Source: Pelethousia sp002409725
GTDB lineage: Bacteria; Bacillota; Clostridia; Christensenellales; CAG-138
Assembly: GCA_937915455.1 (NCBI GenBank)
Contig: CALDNN010000020.1
Location: 1-7,018, forward strand
Length of the DNA: 7,018 nucleotides
Direction of reading: 5' to 3'
This document shows positions 1-5,067 of this stretch, one piece after another. Made by a program: the position numbers and the translations under genes. The stretch's first letter is position 1. Each line of letters begins with the position of its first letter. Below the pieces are notes generated by a model that was not told the origin of the DNA, did not search any database, and saw only the letters and a program-made list of their open reading frames with translations.

Positions 1-52
1 GGTCTACTTTTGGGTTTGCGGCAGGCAGACGTTTTGCGCAGGGCCTGAACTA

Positions 53-1036
53 TCACCCCTCCGTCTGCTCAAGATCGATGGCGAACAGGCCGCCCGCGCC
101 GCCGCTGTGCAGGAAGAGGATGTTTTCGCTCTCGTCAAAATAACCCTGCTCACACAATTCGAGGAAGCCCGCAAAGGTTTTACCCGTATAAACCGGGTCA
201 AGGATGAGGCCCTCCTGTTGCGCCATAAGCCGCAGAGCGGCCACACCGGCAGCGGAGGGGATGGCGTAACCCGTACCATAGCAATCGTAGAGGTTCACAT
301 CCTCAGGGGAAATGCGGGCGCTGCATTGCAGCAATTCCTGCGCGCCATTGACCAGATCGGCCACGATGGGTGCGAAATCCTCGGGATCAACCACGATGCC
401 GGTTACCCGGGTCGCAGGCGCATAGAGCATGGTCCCCAGCACCATGCCCGCCATGGTGCCGCCGGAGCCCGTGCAGCAGACGATATCATCAAACGCCAGG
501 CCCAAGGCTGTGGCCTGTTCTTTTGCCTCCTGCACGCAGAGGGCATAGCCCAGCGAACCGAGGGGCACGGAGCCGCCCACGGGCACGCAGTAAGGATTAT
601 GCCCCTTTGCCCGCAGCTCGGCGCTGATGCGCTTCATCTCGGCATATACGTCGTCGTAAGAGTCCGTATCTACAAAGCGCACATCCGCGCCCAGGATATC
701 GTTGAGCAGCTGGTTGCCCTTCTTTTCCCATATGCCGCGCTTTTTGAGCACCAATATGCTGTTTAGGCCCATGCGCCCGCAGCAGGCGGCTGTAAGCATG
801 GCGTGGTTGCTCTGCGCGCCGCCGGTTGTGAGGATGGTATCGCAGCCCCGGTCCAAAGCGTCTGCCAGCAGGAATTCCAGCTTGCGCACCTTGTTGCCGC
901 CCAACACGACGCCGGTCAGATCATCCCGCTTGACGTAAACGTTCTTGCCTACCAAGGCGCTGATGTTGGGCAGGTGGTGCAGGGGCGTAGGCAATTGCGC
1001 CAGATGCAGGCGCGGGAAGGAAGATATCTCTTTCAC
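53..1036 (-). CDS. D-cysteine desulfhydrase-like PLP-dependent enzyme
   Basis: A 327-aa protein of the ACC deaminase/D-cysteine desulfhydrase family (fold type II PLP enzymes), the usual family length. The PLP lysine is K49 in GGNKVRK, the S-N-H motif lies at 76-78, and the phosphate-binding loop TGSGGT at 189-194. Two positions separate the two activities: ACC deaminase has Glu after the active-site Tyr (YEGK) and Leu in HLGG, while D-cysteine desulfhydrases carry Ser/Thr at both. Here they are T284 (YTGK) and S311 (HSGG), so breakdown of D-cysteine to pyruvate, sulfide and ammonia is favoured over ACC deamination. Other D-amino acid substrates remain possible. The protein is cytoplasmic, with no signal peptide. 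The start codon is GTG at 1036, chosen because AAGGGGGAG lies about 8 nt upstream. The gene sits 42 bp downstream of the NlpC/P60 gene on the same strand, so cotranscription is possible. The 52 bases beyond its stop show no terminator. Confidence 0.88.
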   Translation of the reverse strand: MKEISSFPRLHLAQLPTPLHHLPNISALVGKNVYVKRDDLTGVVLGGNKVRKLEFLLADALDRGCDTILTTGGAQSNHAMLTAACCGRMGLNSILVLKKRGIWEKKGNQLLNDILGADVRFVDTDSYDDVYAEMKRISAELRAKGHNPYCVPVGGSVPLGSLGYALCVQEAKEQATALGLAFDDIVCCTGSGGTMAGMVLGTMLYAPATRVTGIVVDPEDFAPIVADLVNGAQELLQCSARISPEDVNLYDCYGTGYAIPSAAGVAALRLMAQQEGLILDPVYTGKTFAGFLELCEQGYFDESENILFLHSGGAGGLFAIDLEQTEG

Positions 1037-1077
1037 GGCGTTCTCCCCCTTATAATAGGCATCGTATAGATGCTATC

Positions 1078-1106
1078 ATTATAGTGGAAAAACGCTGCCC
1101 GCGTAA
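1078..1106 (-). promoter_or_regulatory. Possible promoter of the desulfhydrase gene
   Basis: On the minus strand a perfect TATAAT (1078-1083) overlaps the stop codon of the upstream NlpC/P60 gene. A weak -35 (TTACGC, 1101-1106) lies 17 bp further upstream. The expected start near 1071 gives a leader of about 35 nt with the ribosome binding site intact. A small inverted repeat, GCATC-5 nt-GATGC (1059-1073), lies just downstream of the -10 and could be an operator. The -10 is convincing; the -35 and operator are not. Confidence 0.4.
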
Positions 1107-1870
1107 AGGAGGCTTTCGGCCAAATCTGCCCGGTAATCAAGATCATCCGGCCGCAGGCTGCCAAGGGCCACCCGGCCCACACTGCCCGAAGCGTGGATAT
1201 AGCGCCCGCCGCCGAGATACAGGGCGATATGTCCCGGGAAATATAGCAGGTCGCCAATTTGCAGCTGGGACCGCGGTATCTCGCGCACGGGGTAGCCCTT
1301 CTCCAGGCGGGCGTTGCGGTAGATGGCCACGCCGGAGAGCAAATAGGCCGCGTGGCACAGGCCGCTGCAATCTAAGCCCGCGGGCGTGCGGCCGCCCCAG
1401 CGGTATTGGCAGCCCAGATAGCCAAAGGCCGCGTCCGCGATCTGCCCGCGCAAGAGGGCCGCCTCCCGGCCCACGGGTTCCGGCGGTAACGCGAGGAGGT
1501 GGCAGGTGCGGATGTAGCCTTCCCCGCCCTCCGGCAGGGCCATGCGCGTCCAATCCGATTCCTGCGCCAGCGCCCGCACGCGGCTGCCCCGGGGTAGCGT
1601 CAGGCACAAGCTGGCCTGATAGCGGGGCGCTTCCAGCACATCCGCCCAAGGGGCGCGGACGATTCGCGCCTCTCCCCCCTCCAAAACGGGGCCCAGGTGC
1701 GCGGCCTCGAGGTAGCTCTCGTAGCCATATTCCAGGCGCACCCGCAGCCAGCCCGCTTCCGGTTCGTCTAAAACTTTGGCCGTTTGGCCAAACCAAGCCT
1801 CATCGTCCCGCTCTGCCAGGGCGCAGGGCTTGCAATAGAGGGGCGCGTATGGTGAAATGATCTGCTGCAT
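1079..1870 (-). CDS. NlpC/P60 peptidase with two SH3b domains (YkfC-like)
   Basis: A 263-aa protein. Residues about 6-60 and 67-125 look like two bacterial SH3 domains (for example GWLRVRLEYGYESYL and EGYIRTCHLL). Residues about 140-260 are an NlpC/P60 cysteine peptidase domain with catalytic C168 (LDCSG), H214 (GHIALYLG) and a third polar residue H226 (YIHASG). The YRWGG motif before the Cys is typical. There is no signal peptide or membrane segment, so the enzyme should be cytoplasmic. This architecture and location match the YkfC/dipeptidyl-peptidase VI group, which cleaves gamma-D-glutamyl-diamino acid bonds in imported, recycled cell-wall peptides. That substrate is inferred, not seen. 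The start ATG is preceded by AAAAGGAT about 9 nt upstream, a weaker site than those of its neighbours. It is transcribed away from the araC-type gene across a 162-bp gap. I see no strong promoter for it there. Confidence 0.85.
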   Translation of the reverse strand: MQQIISPYAPLYCKPCALAERDDEAWFGQTAKVLDEPEAGWLRVRLEYGYESYLEAAHLGPVLEGGEARIVRAPWADVLEAPRYQASLCLTLPRGSRVRALAQESDWTRMALPEGGEGYIRTCHLLALPPEPVGREAALLRGQIADAAFGYLGCQYRWGGRTPAGLDCSGLCHAAYLLSGVAIYRNARLEKGYPVREIPRSQLQIGDLLYFPGHIALYLGGGRYIHASGSVGRVALGSLRPDDLDYRADLAESLLYAGSVFPL

Positions 1871-1931
1871 GCTTCCACATCCTTTTAATCCTTTTTAGCA
1901 GTACCGGCTCCCTTACCTTAATCCATCATAT

Positions 1932-1947
1932 GCGGCCCGGGGGCCGC
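1932..1947. other. GC-only inverted repeat between divergent genes
   Basis: GCGGCCC (1932-1938) pairs perfectly with GGGCCGC (1941-1947) across a 2-nt centre. It lies between two divergent genes and has no following T-run, so it is not a terminator. It could be an operator for the AraC-type protein, but nothing else supports that. Confidence 0.25.
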
Positions 1948-1977
1948 CAAGTCATGGGCAGGGGCGGCATTTGGCTC

Positions 1978-2006
1978 TTGTGTGGCCCCATAAAATGCGG
2001 TATGCT
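1978..2006 (+). promoter_or_regulatory. Possible promoter of the araC-type gene
   Basis: TTGTGT (1978-1983) and TATGCT (2001-2006) are 17 bp apart. They are followed by a short leader containing AAGGGGGAG about 10 nt before the ATG at 2033. The spacing is right, but both hexamers are imperfect. Confidence 0.35.
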
Positions 2007-2032
2007 GAACGAATAAGGGGGAGAGCCCATCC

Positions 2033-2869
2033 ATGGAAGAAAACGCCAAACGCGGCTATCTGCACGAGGATTTCCGCCTCTTCCACATCCGCGATCAGGT
2101 GGAGCTGGAGCTGAATTACCACTATCACGAATTTAATAAGGTGGTCATTTTCCTTTCCGGCAGCGTAACCTATGTGGTGGAAGGGAAAGCCTATTTCCTG
2201 CAGCCCTGGGATATCCTGCTGGTGCCCCATGGCCAGATCCATCGGCCTATCATCGACCCTGGCGAGCCCTACGAGCGTATTATCCTCTGGATGAATTCGG
2301 ATTTCCTCGCCCTGCACAGTGATGCGGATGGGGATTTACTTCAGTGCTTCCGTTTGGCGCAGGAGCGCAAATTCGCCCTCATCCGGCTGGATGCGAGCGC
2401 CCGGCCGGAGCTTCGGCGCATGCTGGACGGCTTGGAGGATGCCCTGCGCAGCACCGAGTTCGGCCACAGCCTGCTGGCGCGGACGGGCTTTTTGCAGCTA
2501 ATGATCGCCCTCAACCGCATGGCCCTCAGGGACGCCACCAGCCTTGATACCGAAACCTACCGCAGCGACCCCAAGGTGGAAGAGATATTATCCTACATCA
2601 ACGCCAACCTGGATGCGGACCTATCCCTCGATGCTATCGCCGGCCGCTTTTACATTAGCAAATCCTACCTCATGCACCGTTTCAAGGAGCTGACAGGCTG
2701 CAGCGCGCACAAATATGTGCGTCAAAAGCGGCTGCTGTGGGCCGCAGAGATGATTCGCGAGGGCGTGCCCGTGATCGAGGCCAGCCAGCGCTGCGGCTTC
2801 GGGGATTACTCGGCTTTTCTGCGGGCTTTCAAGCAGGTGTTTGGGGTAACGCCGAGCGAAATTGGCTGA
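2033..2869 (+). CDS. AraC-family transcriptional regulator, cupin N-terminal domain
   Basis: A 278-aa cytoplasmic DNA-binding protein of the usual length for two-domain AraC regulators. Residues about 15-95 form a cupin-like ligand-sensing domain, with NYHYHEFNK, the turn GKAYFLQPWDILLVPHG and HRP. Residues about 182-278 are the double helix-turn-helix domain. Helix pair one lies around 200-224 (SLDAIAGRFYISKSYLMHRF). Helix pair two is around 245-272 (CGFGDYSAFLRAFKQVFGVTP), the family signature. The ligand cannot be told from the sequence. Many relatives sense sugars or metabolites and control a neighbouring operon, which makes the divergent peptidase gene a candidate target. The start ATG has AAGGGGGAG about 10 nt upstream. 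Its last 49 bases recur 80 bp downstream as a relic. Confidence 0.9.
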   Translation: MEENAKRGYLHEDFRLFHIRDQVELELNYHYHEFNKVVIFLSGSVTYVVEGKAYFLQPWDILLVPHGQIHRPIIDPGEPYERIILWMNSDFLALHSDADGDLLQCFRLAQERKFALIRLDASARPELRRMLDGLEDALRSTEFGHSLLARTGFLQLMIALNRMALRDATSLDTETYRSDPKVEEILSYINANLDADLSLDAIAGRFYISKSYLMHRFKELTGCSAHKYVRQKRLLWAAEMIREGVPVIEASQRCGFGDYSAFLRAFKQVFGVTPSEIG

Positions 2870-2900
2870 AAAATGCATGCAGGAATGTATTGCGTATTTA

Positions 2901-2949
2901 GCGGGCTTTCCAGCAAGTCTTTGGCGTAACCCCGAACGAAATTGGCTGA
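2901..2949 (+). pseudogene. 3'-end relic of a second araC-type gene
   Basis: These 49 bases match the final 49 bases of the intact araC-type gene (2821-2869) at 43 positions, both ending at a TGA. Read in the same frame they give RAFQQVFGVTPNEIG and a stop, a normal AraC C-terminus. The codon just before is TAG and nothing upstream (2870-2900) resembles the gene, so only the tail survives. Four of the six differences are synonymous third-position changes. The other two are mild replacements (K to Q, S to N). This suggests that the copy diverged as a working paralogue before it was lost. Confidence 0.75.
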
Positions 2950-2977
2950 TACCGTGACCCACCTGCATATAGCAAAG

Positions 2978-3001
2978 GCCGCCCTCCCGTGGGAGGTCGG
3001 C
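2978..3001 (+). terminator. Degenerate terminator-like hairpin after araC
   Basis: GCCGCCCTCCC (2978-2988) pairs with GGGAGGTCGGC (2991-3001) with one mismatch and a 2-nt centre. It follows the araC relic but has no T-run, so it would be a poor terminator as it stands. Its first arm and loop repeat the left half of the hairpin at 3198-3231 (17 of 18 bases over 2974-2991 and 3198-3215), which suggests a common origin. Confidence 0.45.
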
Positions 3002-3192
3002 TCAGACTGTCGAAAAAGTCCCTGGGGGATCGGGGGCCGCAGCCCTCGGAGGCTTTAATCGTAAGCGGCGGCGTGTACGCCGTGAGCGAAAAGCCTTGCT
3101 TGCCAAGGCTTTCTCTGTATGAAACAACGACCGCGAGGTGCGAGCAGTTGTTTCATGGAAACTCAAAAAAGTGGCTATTGCCACTTTTTTGA
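3002..3192. repeat. Hairpin-rich non-coding element of about 190 bp
   Basis: This block holds four perfect stem-loops in a row: CGGCGT/ACGCCG (3069-3082), AAAGCCTTG/CAAGGCTTT (3090-3112), ATGAAACAAC/GTTGTTTCAT with an 18-nt loop (3119-3156), and AAAAAAGTGGC/GCCACTTTTTT (3165-3190). Its ends form a weak inverted repeat: 3010-3022 against the complement of 3180-3192 matches at 10 of 13 positions. It lies between two related terminator hairpins. Short open frames exist on both strands, but they lack a ribosome binding site and follow the stems. From memory, similar intergenic sequence recurs in clostridial genomes, which would make this a dispersed repeat; I could not check. It may be a mobile miniature element, a structured RNA, or compound termination DNA. 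Confidence 0.5.
3165..3190. terminator. Bidirectional intrinsic terminator
   Basis: An 11-bp perfect stem, AAAAAAGTGGC/GCCACTTTTTT, with loop TATT. The six terminal A and T residues supply a U-tract on either strand, so it can stop rightward transcription from the araC side and leftward transcription from the NifX side. It is the last stem of the hairpin-rich element. Confidence 0.8.
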
Positions 3193-3197
3193 TAAGT

Positions 3198-3231
3198 AAA
3201 AGCCGCCCTCCCGTGTGAGAGGGCGGCTTTT
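3198..3231. terminator. Bidirectional terminator downstream of the NifX-type gene
   Basis: AAAAGCCGCCCTC (3198-3210) and GAGGGCGGCTTTT (3219-3231) form a perfect 13-bp stem with an 8-nt loop. It lies 17 bp beyond the stop of the leftward NifX-type gene and has T-runs on both strands, so it fits a shared terminator between convergent transcription units. Confidence 0.85.
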
Positions 3232-3248
3232 GCTGCTAGGGTCCGGTT

Positions 3249-3650
3249 TTAACCGCAGGAGTGCCCGGTGCAGCTATGCTCGCCGCAGCTATGCGCGCCG
3301 CCGTCGTGGTGCTCCCCATGGTGGCTGCAAGCTGCTTCCGGGTCAAAGCTGAGGCTTCCGGATAGCAGGGCTTCCACCGCCTGATCCGCGTCCCCGGTTA
3401 CGCCGCCAAAGATGGCGATGCCCGCTCTGTCCAGCGCGCGGCGGGCGCCCTCGCCGATGCCGCCGCAGATCAGGGTATCCACCCCGATCTTTTTGAGGAT
3501 ATCCGCCAAAGCGCCATGGCCGCTGCCGTTGGTGTTGATGGTGGTGGCTACGCCCACCCGGCCATCCGCCACGTCATATACCTTAAAGCGCTCGGTGTGC
3601 CCCAAGTGTTGAAATACAGCTCCATTTTCATATGCTACCGCGATTCGCAT
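3249..3650 (-). CDS. NifX/NifB-type (dinitrogenase FeMo-cofactor family) protein with His/Cys-rich tail
   Basis: A 133-aa protein. Residues 1-104 match the small family that includes NifX, the C-terminal part of NifB and stand-alone clostridial and archaeal proteins: MRIAVAYENG, HLGHTERFKVYDV, GHGALADILKKIGVDTLICGG, AIFGGVTGDADQAV. Members bind iron-sulfur or iron-molybdenum clusters; stand-alone members outside nitrogen fixers have no settled role. Residues 108-133 form a tail with four Cys (108, 122, 127, 132) and seven His, in repeats of the type HSCG/HSCT, clearly suited to metal binding. I chose the ATG at 3650 because AAGGAGGAGG lies just upstream and the protein then starts at the conserved MRIAV; a longer frame adds 27 unrelated residues encoded inside the upstream gene. 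It overlaps that gene by 23 bp, so the two are probably translationally coupled. No nitrogenase genes are visible. Confidence 0.87.
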   Translation of the reverse strand: MRIAVAYENGAVFQHLGHTERFKVYDVADGRVGVATTINTNGSGHGALADILKKIGVDTLICGGIGEGARRALDRAGIAIFGGVTGDADQAVEALLSGSLSFDPEAACSHHGEHHDGGAHSCGEHSCTGHSCG

Positions 3651-4011
3651 GCGATCCCTCCTCCTTATCCCTGTCGCCGCGACGCCTACAGCGGCAACCG
3701 CAGTCCTGTGCGCCGCCATCGCAGAGCACATAATCCCCGCCCTGGATGCGCAACTCCTTCTGCTCTACCAGGCATTGCGCCAGCTTGGCCCGGGCGCTGC
3801 TATAGATAGCTTGGGCGGTGGTGCGCGCCACGCCCATCCGCTCCGCGCATTGCGCCTGGGTGAGCCCTTCCAGATCGATGAGCCGGATGCTTTCAAATTC
3901 ATCCAGCCCCATGGAAATGCCCCCGCACTCCCCCGTCGTTTGCTCCATCGGCCCAAAGCGCTTGCATCCCGGCAAGGCACAGACGCGCCTCCTTTTACAT
4001 GGCCTCGGCAT
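3628..4011 (-). CDS. DUF134/UPF0251 family HTH protein
   Basis: A 127-aa protein with the DUF134 (UPF0251) pattern: an MPRPCKRRRV start, Cys residues at 5, 11, 16 and 29, the segment MGLDEFESIRLIDLEGLTQ, then a sigma-70 region 4-like helix-turn-helix at about 50-82 (QAQCAERMGVARTTAQAIY). The C-terminus adds a Cys cluster (97, 104, 106, 108). Family members are thought to be DNA-binding and are often found beside NifX-type genes, as here; the biochemical role is not established. The Cys residues suggest metal or Fe-S sensing, which is inference. The start ATG at 4011 has AGGAGG 5 nt upstream. It is the first gene of a two-gene operon driven by a near-consensus promoter with paired palindromes, so autoregulation is a reasonable guess. 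Confidence 0.87.
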   Translation of the reverse strand: MPRPCKRRRVCALPGCKRFGPMEQTTGECGGISMGLDEFESIRLIDLEGLTQAQCAERMGVARTTAQAIYSSARAKLAQCLVEQKELRIQGGDYVLCDGGAQDCGCRCRRRGDRDKEEGSHANRGSI

Positions 4012-4029
4012 GGTCGCCTCCTATGTTAC

Positions 4030-4041
4030 TGGCATATGCCA
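4030..4041. promoter_or_regulatory. Candidate operator 1, perfect 12-bp palindrome
   Basis: TGGCATATGCCA is a perfect palindrome in the leader of the DUF134 gene. It sits just downstream of the expected transcription start and about 8 bp before the ribosome binding site. A near-copy overlaps the -35 box, centred 36 bp away. Binding here would block initiation or early elongation. Confidence 0.6.
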
Positions 4042-4050
4042 TTTATGGTT

Positions 4051-4078
4051 ATTATACCCCGTTTTCGGCATATGTCAA
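4051..4078 (-). promoter_or_regulatory. Consensus promoter of the DUF134-NifX operon
   Basis: On the minus strand, TTGACA (4073-4078) and TATAAT (4051-4056) are both perfect housekeeping hexamers separated by 16 bp. The predicted start is near 4044, giving a leader of about 33 nt to the ATG at 4011. So strong a promoter flanked by palindromes implies a repressed operon. Confidence 0.8.
4066..4077. promoter_or_regulatory. Candidate operator 2, near-palindrome over the -35 box
   Basis: CGGCATATGTCA matches the downstream palindrome TGGCATATGCCA at 10 of 12 positions and overlaps five of the six -35 bases. The two centres are 36 bp apart, between three and four helical turns, so cooperative binding on one face or looping is possible but not shown. 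Confidence 0.55.
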
Positions 4079-4089
4079 TAACTGTGGGT

Positions 4090-4120
4090 AAAAAATATCC
4101 CGCTCCGGCGGAGCGGGATA
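4090..4120 (-). terminator. Intrinsic terminator of the desulfoferrodoxin gene
   Basis: An 11-bp perfect stem (TATCCCGCTCC, 4096-4106, with GGAGCGGGATA, 4110-4120) has a 3-nt loop. On the minus strand it is followed by six T (4090-4095). It lies about 18 bp after the desulfoferrodoxin stop and isolates that gene from the DUF134 promoter. Confidence 0.88.
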
Positions 4121-4138
4121 GCAAAAGAGGCAAGCGGC

Positions 4139-4519
4139 TTAGATGTCCGTCTTCCAGAGGCCGTGGAGATTACAGTAGGCAAAAACGGTAATGGGGGTCT
4201 CCCCTTCGATGGAGAAAACGGCCTTGGGCGCCTGGCCGGGCTCGAGGCACTTGCGATGCGCGCCGGTCTCGGTTTGCAGCTGGATCCAGACGATATAGTG
4301 TTCCTCCGTCATGGGGTGAATGGCCGAGCCCACCTCTACGGTTACGGTATTGCCTTCCACTTTCACCACGGGCACATGCTTTTCCAGGCTCGCATCCACG
4401 CTGCCCGGCTCCAGCTCGGTCATGGGATCGCCGCAGCAAACCATGGGCGCGCCGGAGCTGTGGATCATATTCACCAAATTGCCGCAATGCTTACAAATAA
4501 AGAAACGATTTCCGCACAT
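4139..4519 (-). CDS. dfx: Desulfoferrodoxin (two-iron superoxide reductase)
   Basis: A 126-aa cytoplasmic enzyme that reduces superoxide to hydrogen peroxide without making oxygen, typical of anaerobes. The N-terminal desulforedoxin domain has the full Fe(Cys)4 site: C9, C12, C28, C29. The C-terminal superoxide reductase domain has all five ligands of the catalytic iron: H48, H68, H74, C116 (YCNLHG) and H119. It also keeps the conserved E46-K47 pair (EKHVP). Both centres are intact, so this is the two-iron class. I start it at the ATG at 4519 because AGGAGG (4528-4533) lies 8 nt upstream; an ATG at 4537 would place that site inside the gene. It lies downstream of the thioredoxin gene on the same strand with its own extended -10 promoter, and a clear terminator follows. 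Confidence 0.95.
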   Translation of the reverse strand: MCGNRFFICKHCGNLVNMIHSSGAPMVCCGDPMTELEPGSVDASLEKHVPVVKVEGNTVTVEVGSAIHPMTEEHYIVWIQLQTETGAHRKCLEPGQAPKAVFSIEGETPITVFAYCNLHGLWKTDI

Positions 4520-4559
4520 AGATGATACCTCCTGCATAATTAGATTTGATCGTAGTTCT

Positions 4560-4568
4560 ATTATAACA
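4560..4568 (-). promoter_or_regulatory. Extended -10 promoter of the desulfoferrodoxin gene
   Basis: On the minus strand, TGtTATAAT (4560-4568) is a perfect extended -10 element. No good -35 is seen 17 bp upstream, which an extended -10 can compensate for. The expected leader is about 35 nt. No terminator separates it from the thioredoxin gene, so read-through from that gene could add to expression. Confidence 0.6.
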
Positions 4569-4595
4569 CAGAGCGGCCCTTCCTTCTGCTTGCAT

Positions 4596-4904
4596 TTAGG
4601 CCAGCAGGGAAACGATCTGATCCTTGGGCAGTGCGCCCAGGGCCTGGTTGACCACCCTGCCGCCCTTCATCACCACCAGCATGGGAATACTCATCACGCG
4701 GAAGGCCGCGGCAAGCTCCGGCTGCTCATCCACATTGATCTTGCCCACGCTTATATCCTGCCGCTGTGCGGCGATTTCTTCGATGATGGGGGCAACCCGG
4801 CGGCAGGGGCCGCACCAGCCGGCCCACAGATCCAGCAATACGGGCTTTGCGCTTTCCAGCACCTCCTGCCGGAAGTTTTCTTTGGTTATCGTAAGGGTTG
4901 CCAT
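4596..4904 (-). CDS. trxA: Thioredoxin
   Basis: A 102-aa single-domain thioredoxin, a cytoplasmic dithiol reductase of protein disulfides. The active site is WCGPC with C31 and C34, the buried acid is D25 (LLDLWAGWC), and the cis-proline is P74 (SIPML). The conserved ending is present (GGRVVNQALGALPKDQI). Length and order of elements are normal for a full-length thioredoxin. The start ATG has AAGGAGGA about 7 nt upstream. The desulfoferrodoxin gene follows after 76 bp on the same strand, making a small redox-defence pair. No thioredoxin reductase gene lies in the window, so its electron donor is not shown here. Confidence 0.95.
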   Translation of the reverse strand: MATLTITKENFRQEVLESAKPVLLDLWAGWCGPCRRVAPIIEEIAAQRQDISVGKINVDEQPELAAAFRVMSIPMLVVMKGGRVVNQALGALPKDQIVSLLA

Positions 4905-4942
4905 TTGCGCTCCTCCTTTTCGTATGGCTTGGTTATGGTTTT

Positions 4943-4948
4943 ATTATA
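4943..4948 (-). promoter_or_regulatory. -10 element of the thioredoxin promoter
   Basis: A perfect TATAAT on the minus strand, with about 30 nt between the expected start and the ATG. There is no recognisable -35 at 16-18 bp; the nearest similar hexamer (TTGTCA, 4972-4977) is 23 bp away. The space in between is an unbroken purine tract on this strand. The bases around the -10 resemble those of the DUF134 promoter (GGGGTATAATA, then ACCATAA). Confidence 0.5.
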
Positions 4949-5004
4949 CCCCCCTCTCCCTCCCCCTTCCGTGACAAACTCACTATGCGGCCCTGGCCTT
5001 TTCT

Positions 5005-5034
5005 GGATATTCCCATCCCGCCCTGATAATACTA
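5005..5034 (+). promoter_or_regulatory. Possible sigma-G-type promoter of the ger operon
   Basis: GGATA (5005-5009) and AATACTA (5028-5034), 18 bp apart, resemble the forespore sigma-G pattern (GnATR, then CATnnTA). They lie about 35 bp before the start codon. In Bacillus, gerA-type operons are sigma-G-dependent. The -10 lacks the leading C, so this is suggestive only. Confidence 0.35.
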
Positions 5035-5067
5035 AAGGGAAAAGAAACTGGAAGGAGCGGCTGGGGC

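Noticed and set aside
1051..1056. TATAAT on the plus strand between the first two genes
   Set aside because: No plus-strand gene follows it for almost 1 kb. It coincides with an AT-rich leader next to the ribosome binding site of the leftward desulfhydrase gene.
1084..1860. A 258-aa open frame on the plus strand, opposite the NlpC/P60 gene
   Set aside because: Its Pro/Arg/Gly-rich product is typical of an antisense shadow in GC-rich DNA. It has no ribosome binding site and no known domain, and the minus-strand gene has clear catalytic motifs.
3002..3184. A 60-aa open frame on the minus strand, and a 67-aa one on the plus strand (2989-3192)
   Set aside because: Both simply span the hairpins. 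Neither has a ribosome binding site or a domain, and the Arg-rich products look like translated repeat sequence.
2978..3231. A CRISPR-like or IS element reading of the repeats
   Set aside because: There are only two copies of a short repeat, both explained as terminator hairpins. There is no regular spacing, no cas gene and no transposase.
3651..3731. A 27-residue N-terminal extension of the NifX-type protein
   Set aside because: It lies inside the DUF134 gene, does not resemble the family, and would put the strong ribosome binding site (before 3650) inside the coding region.
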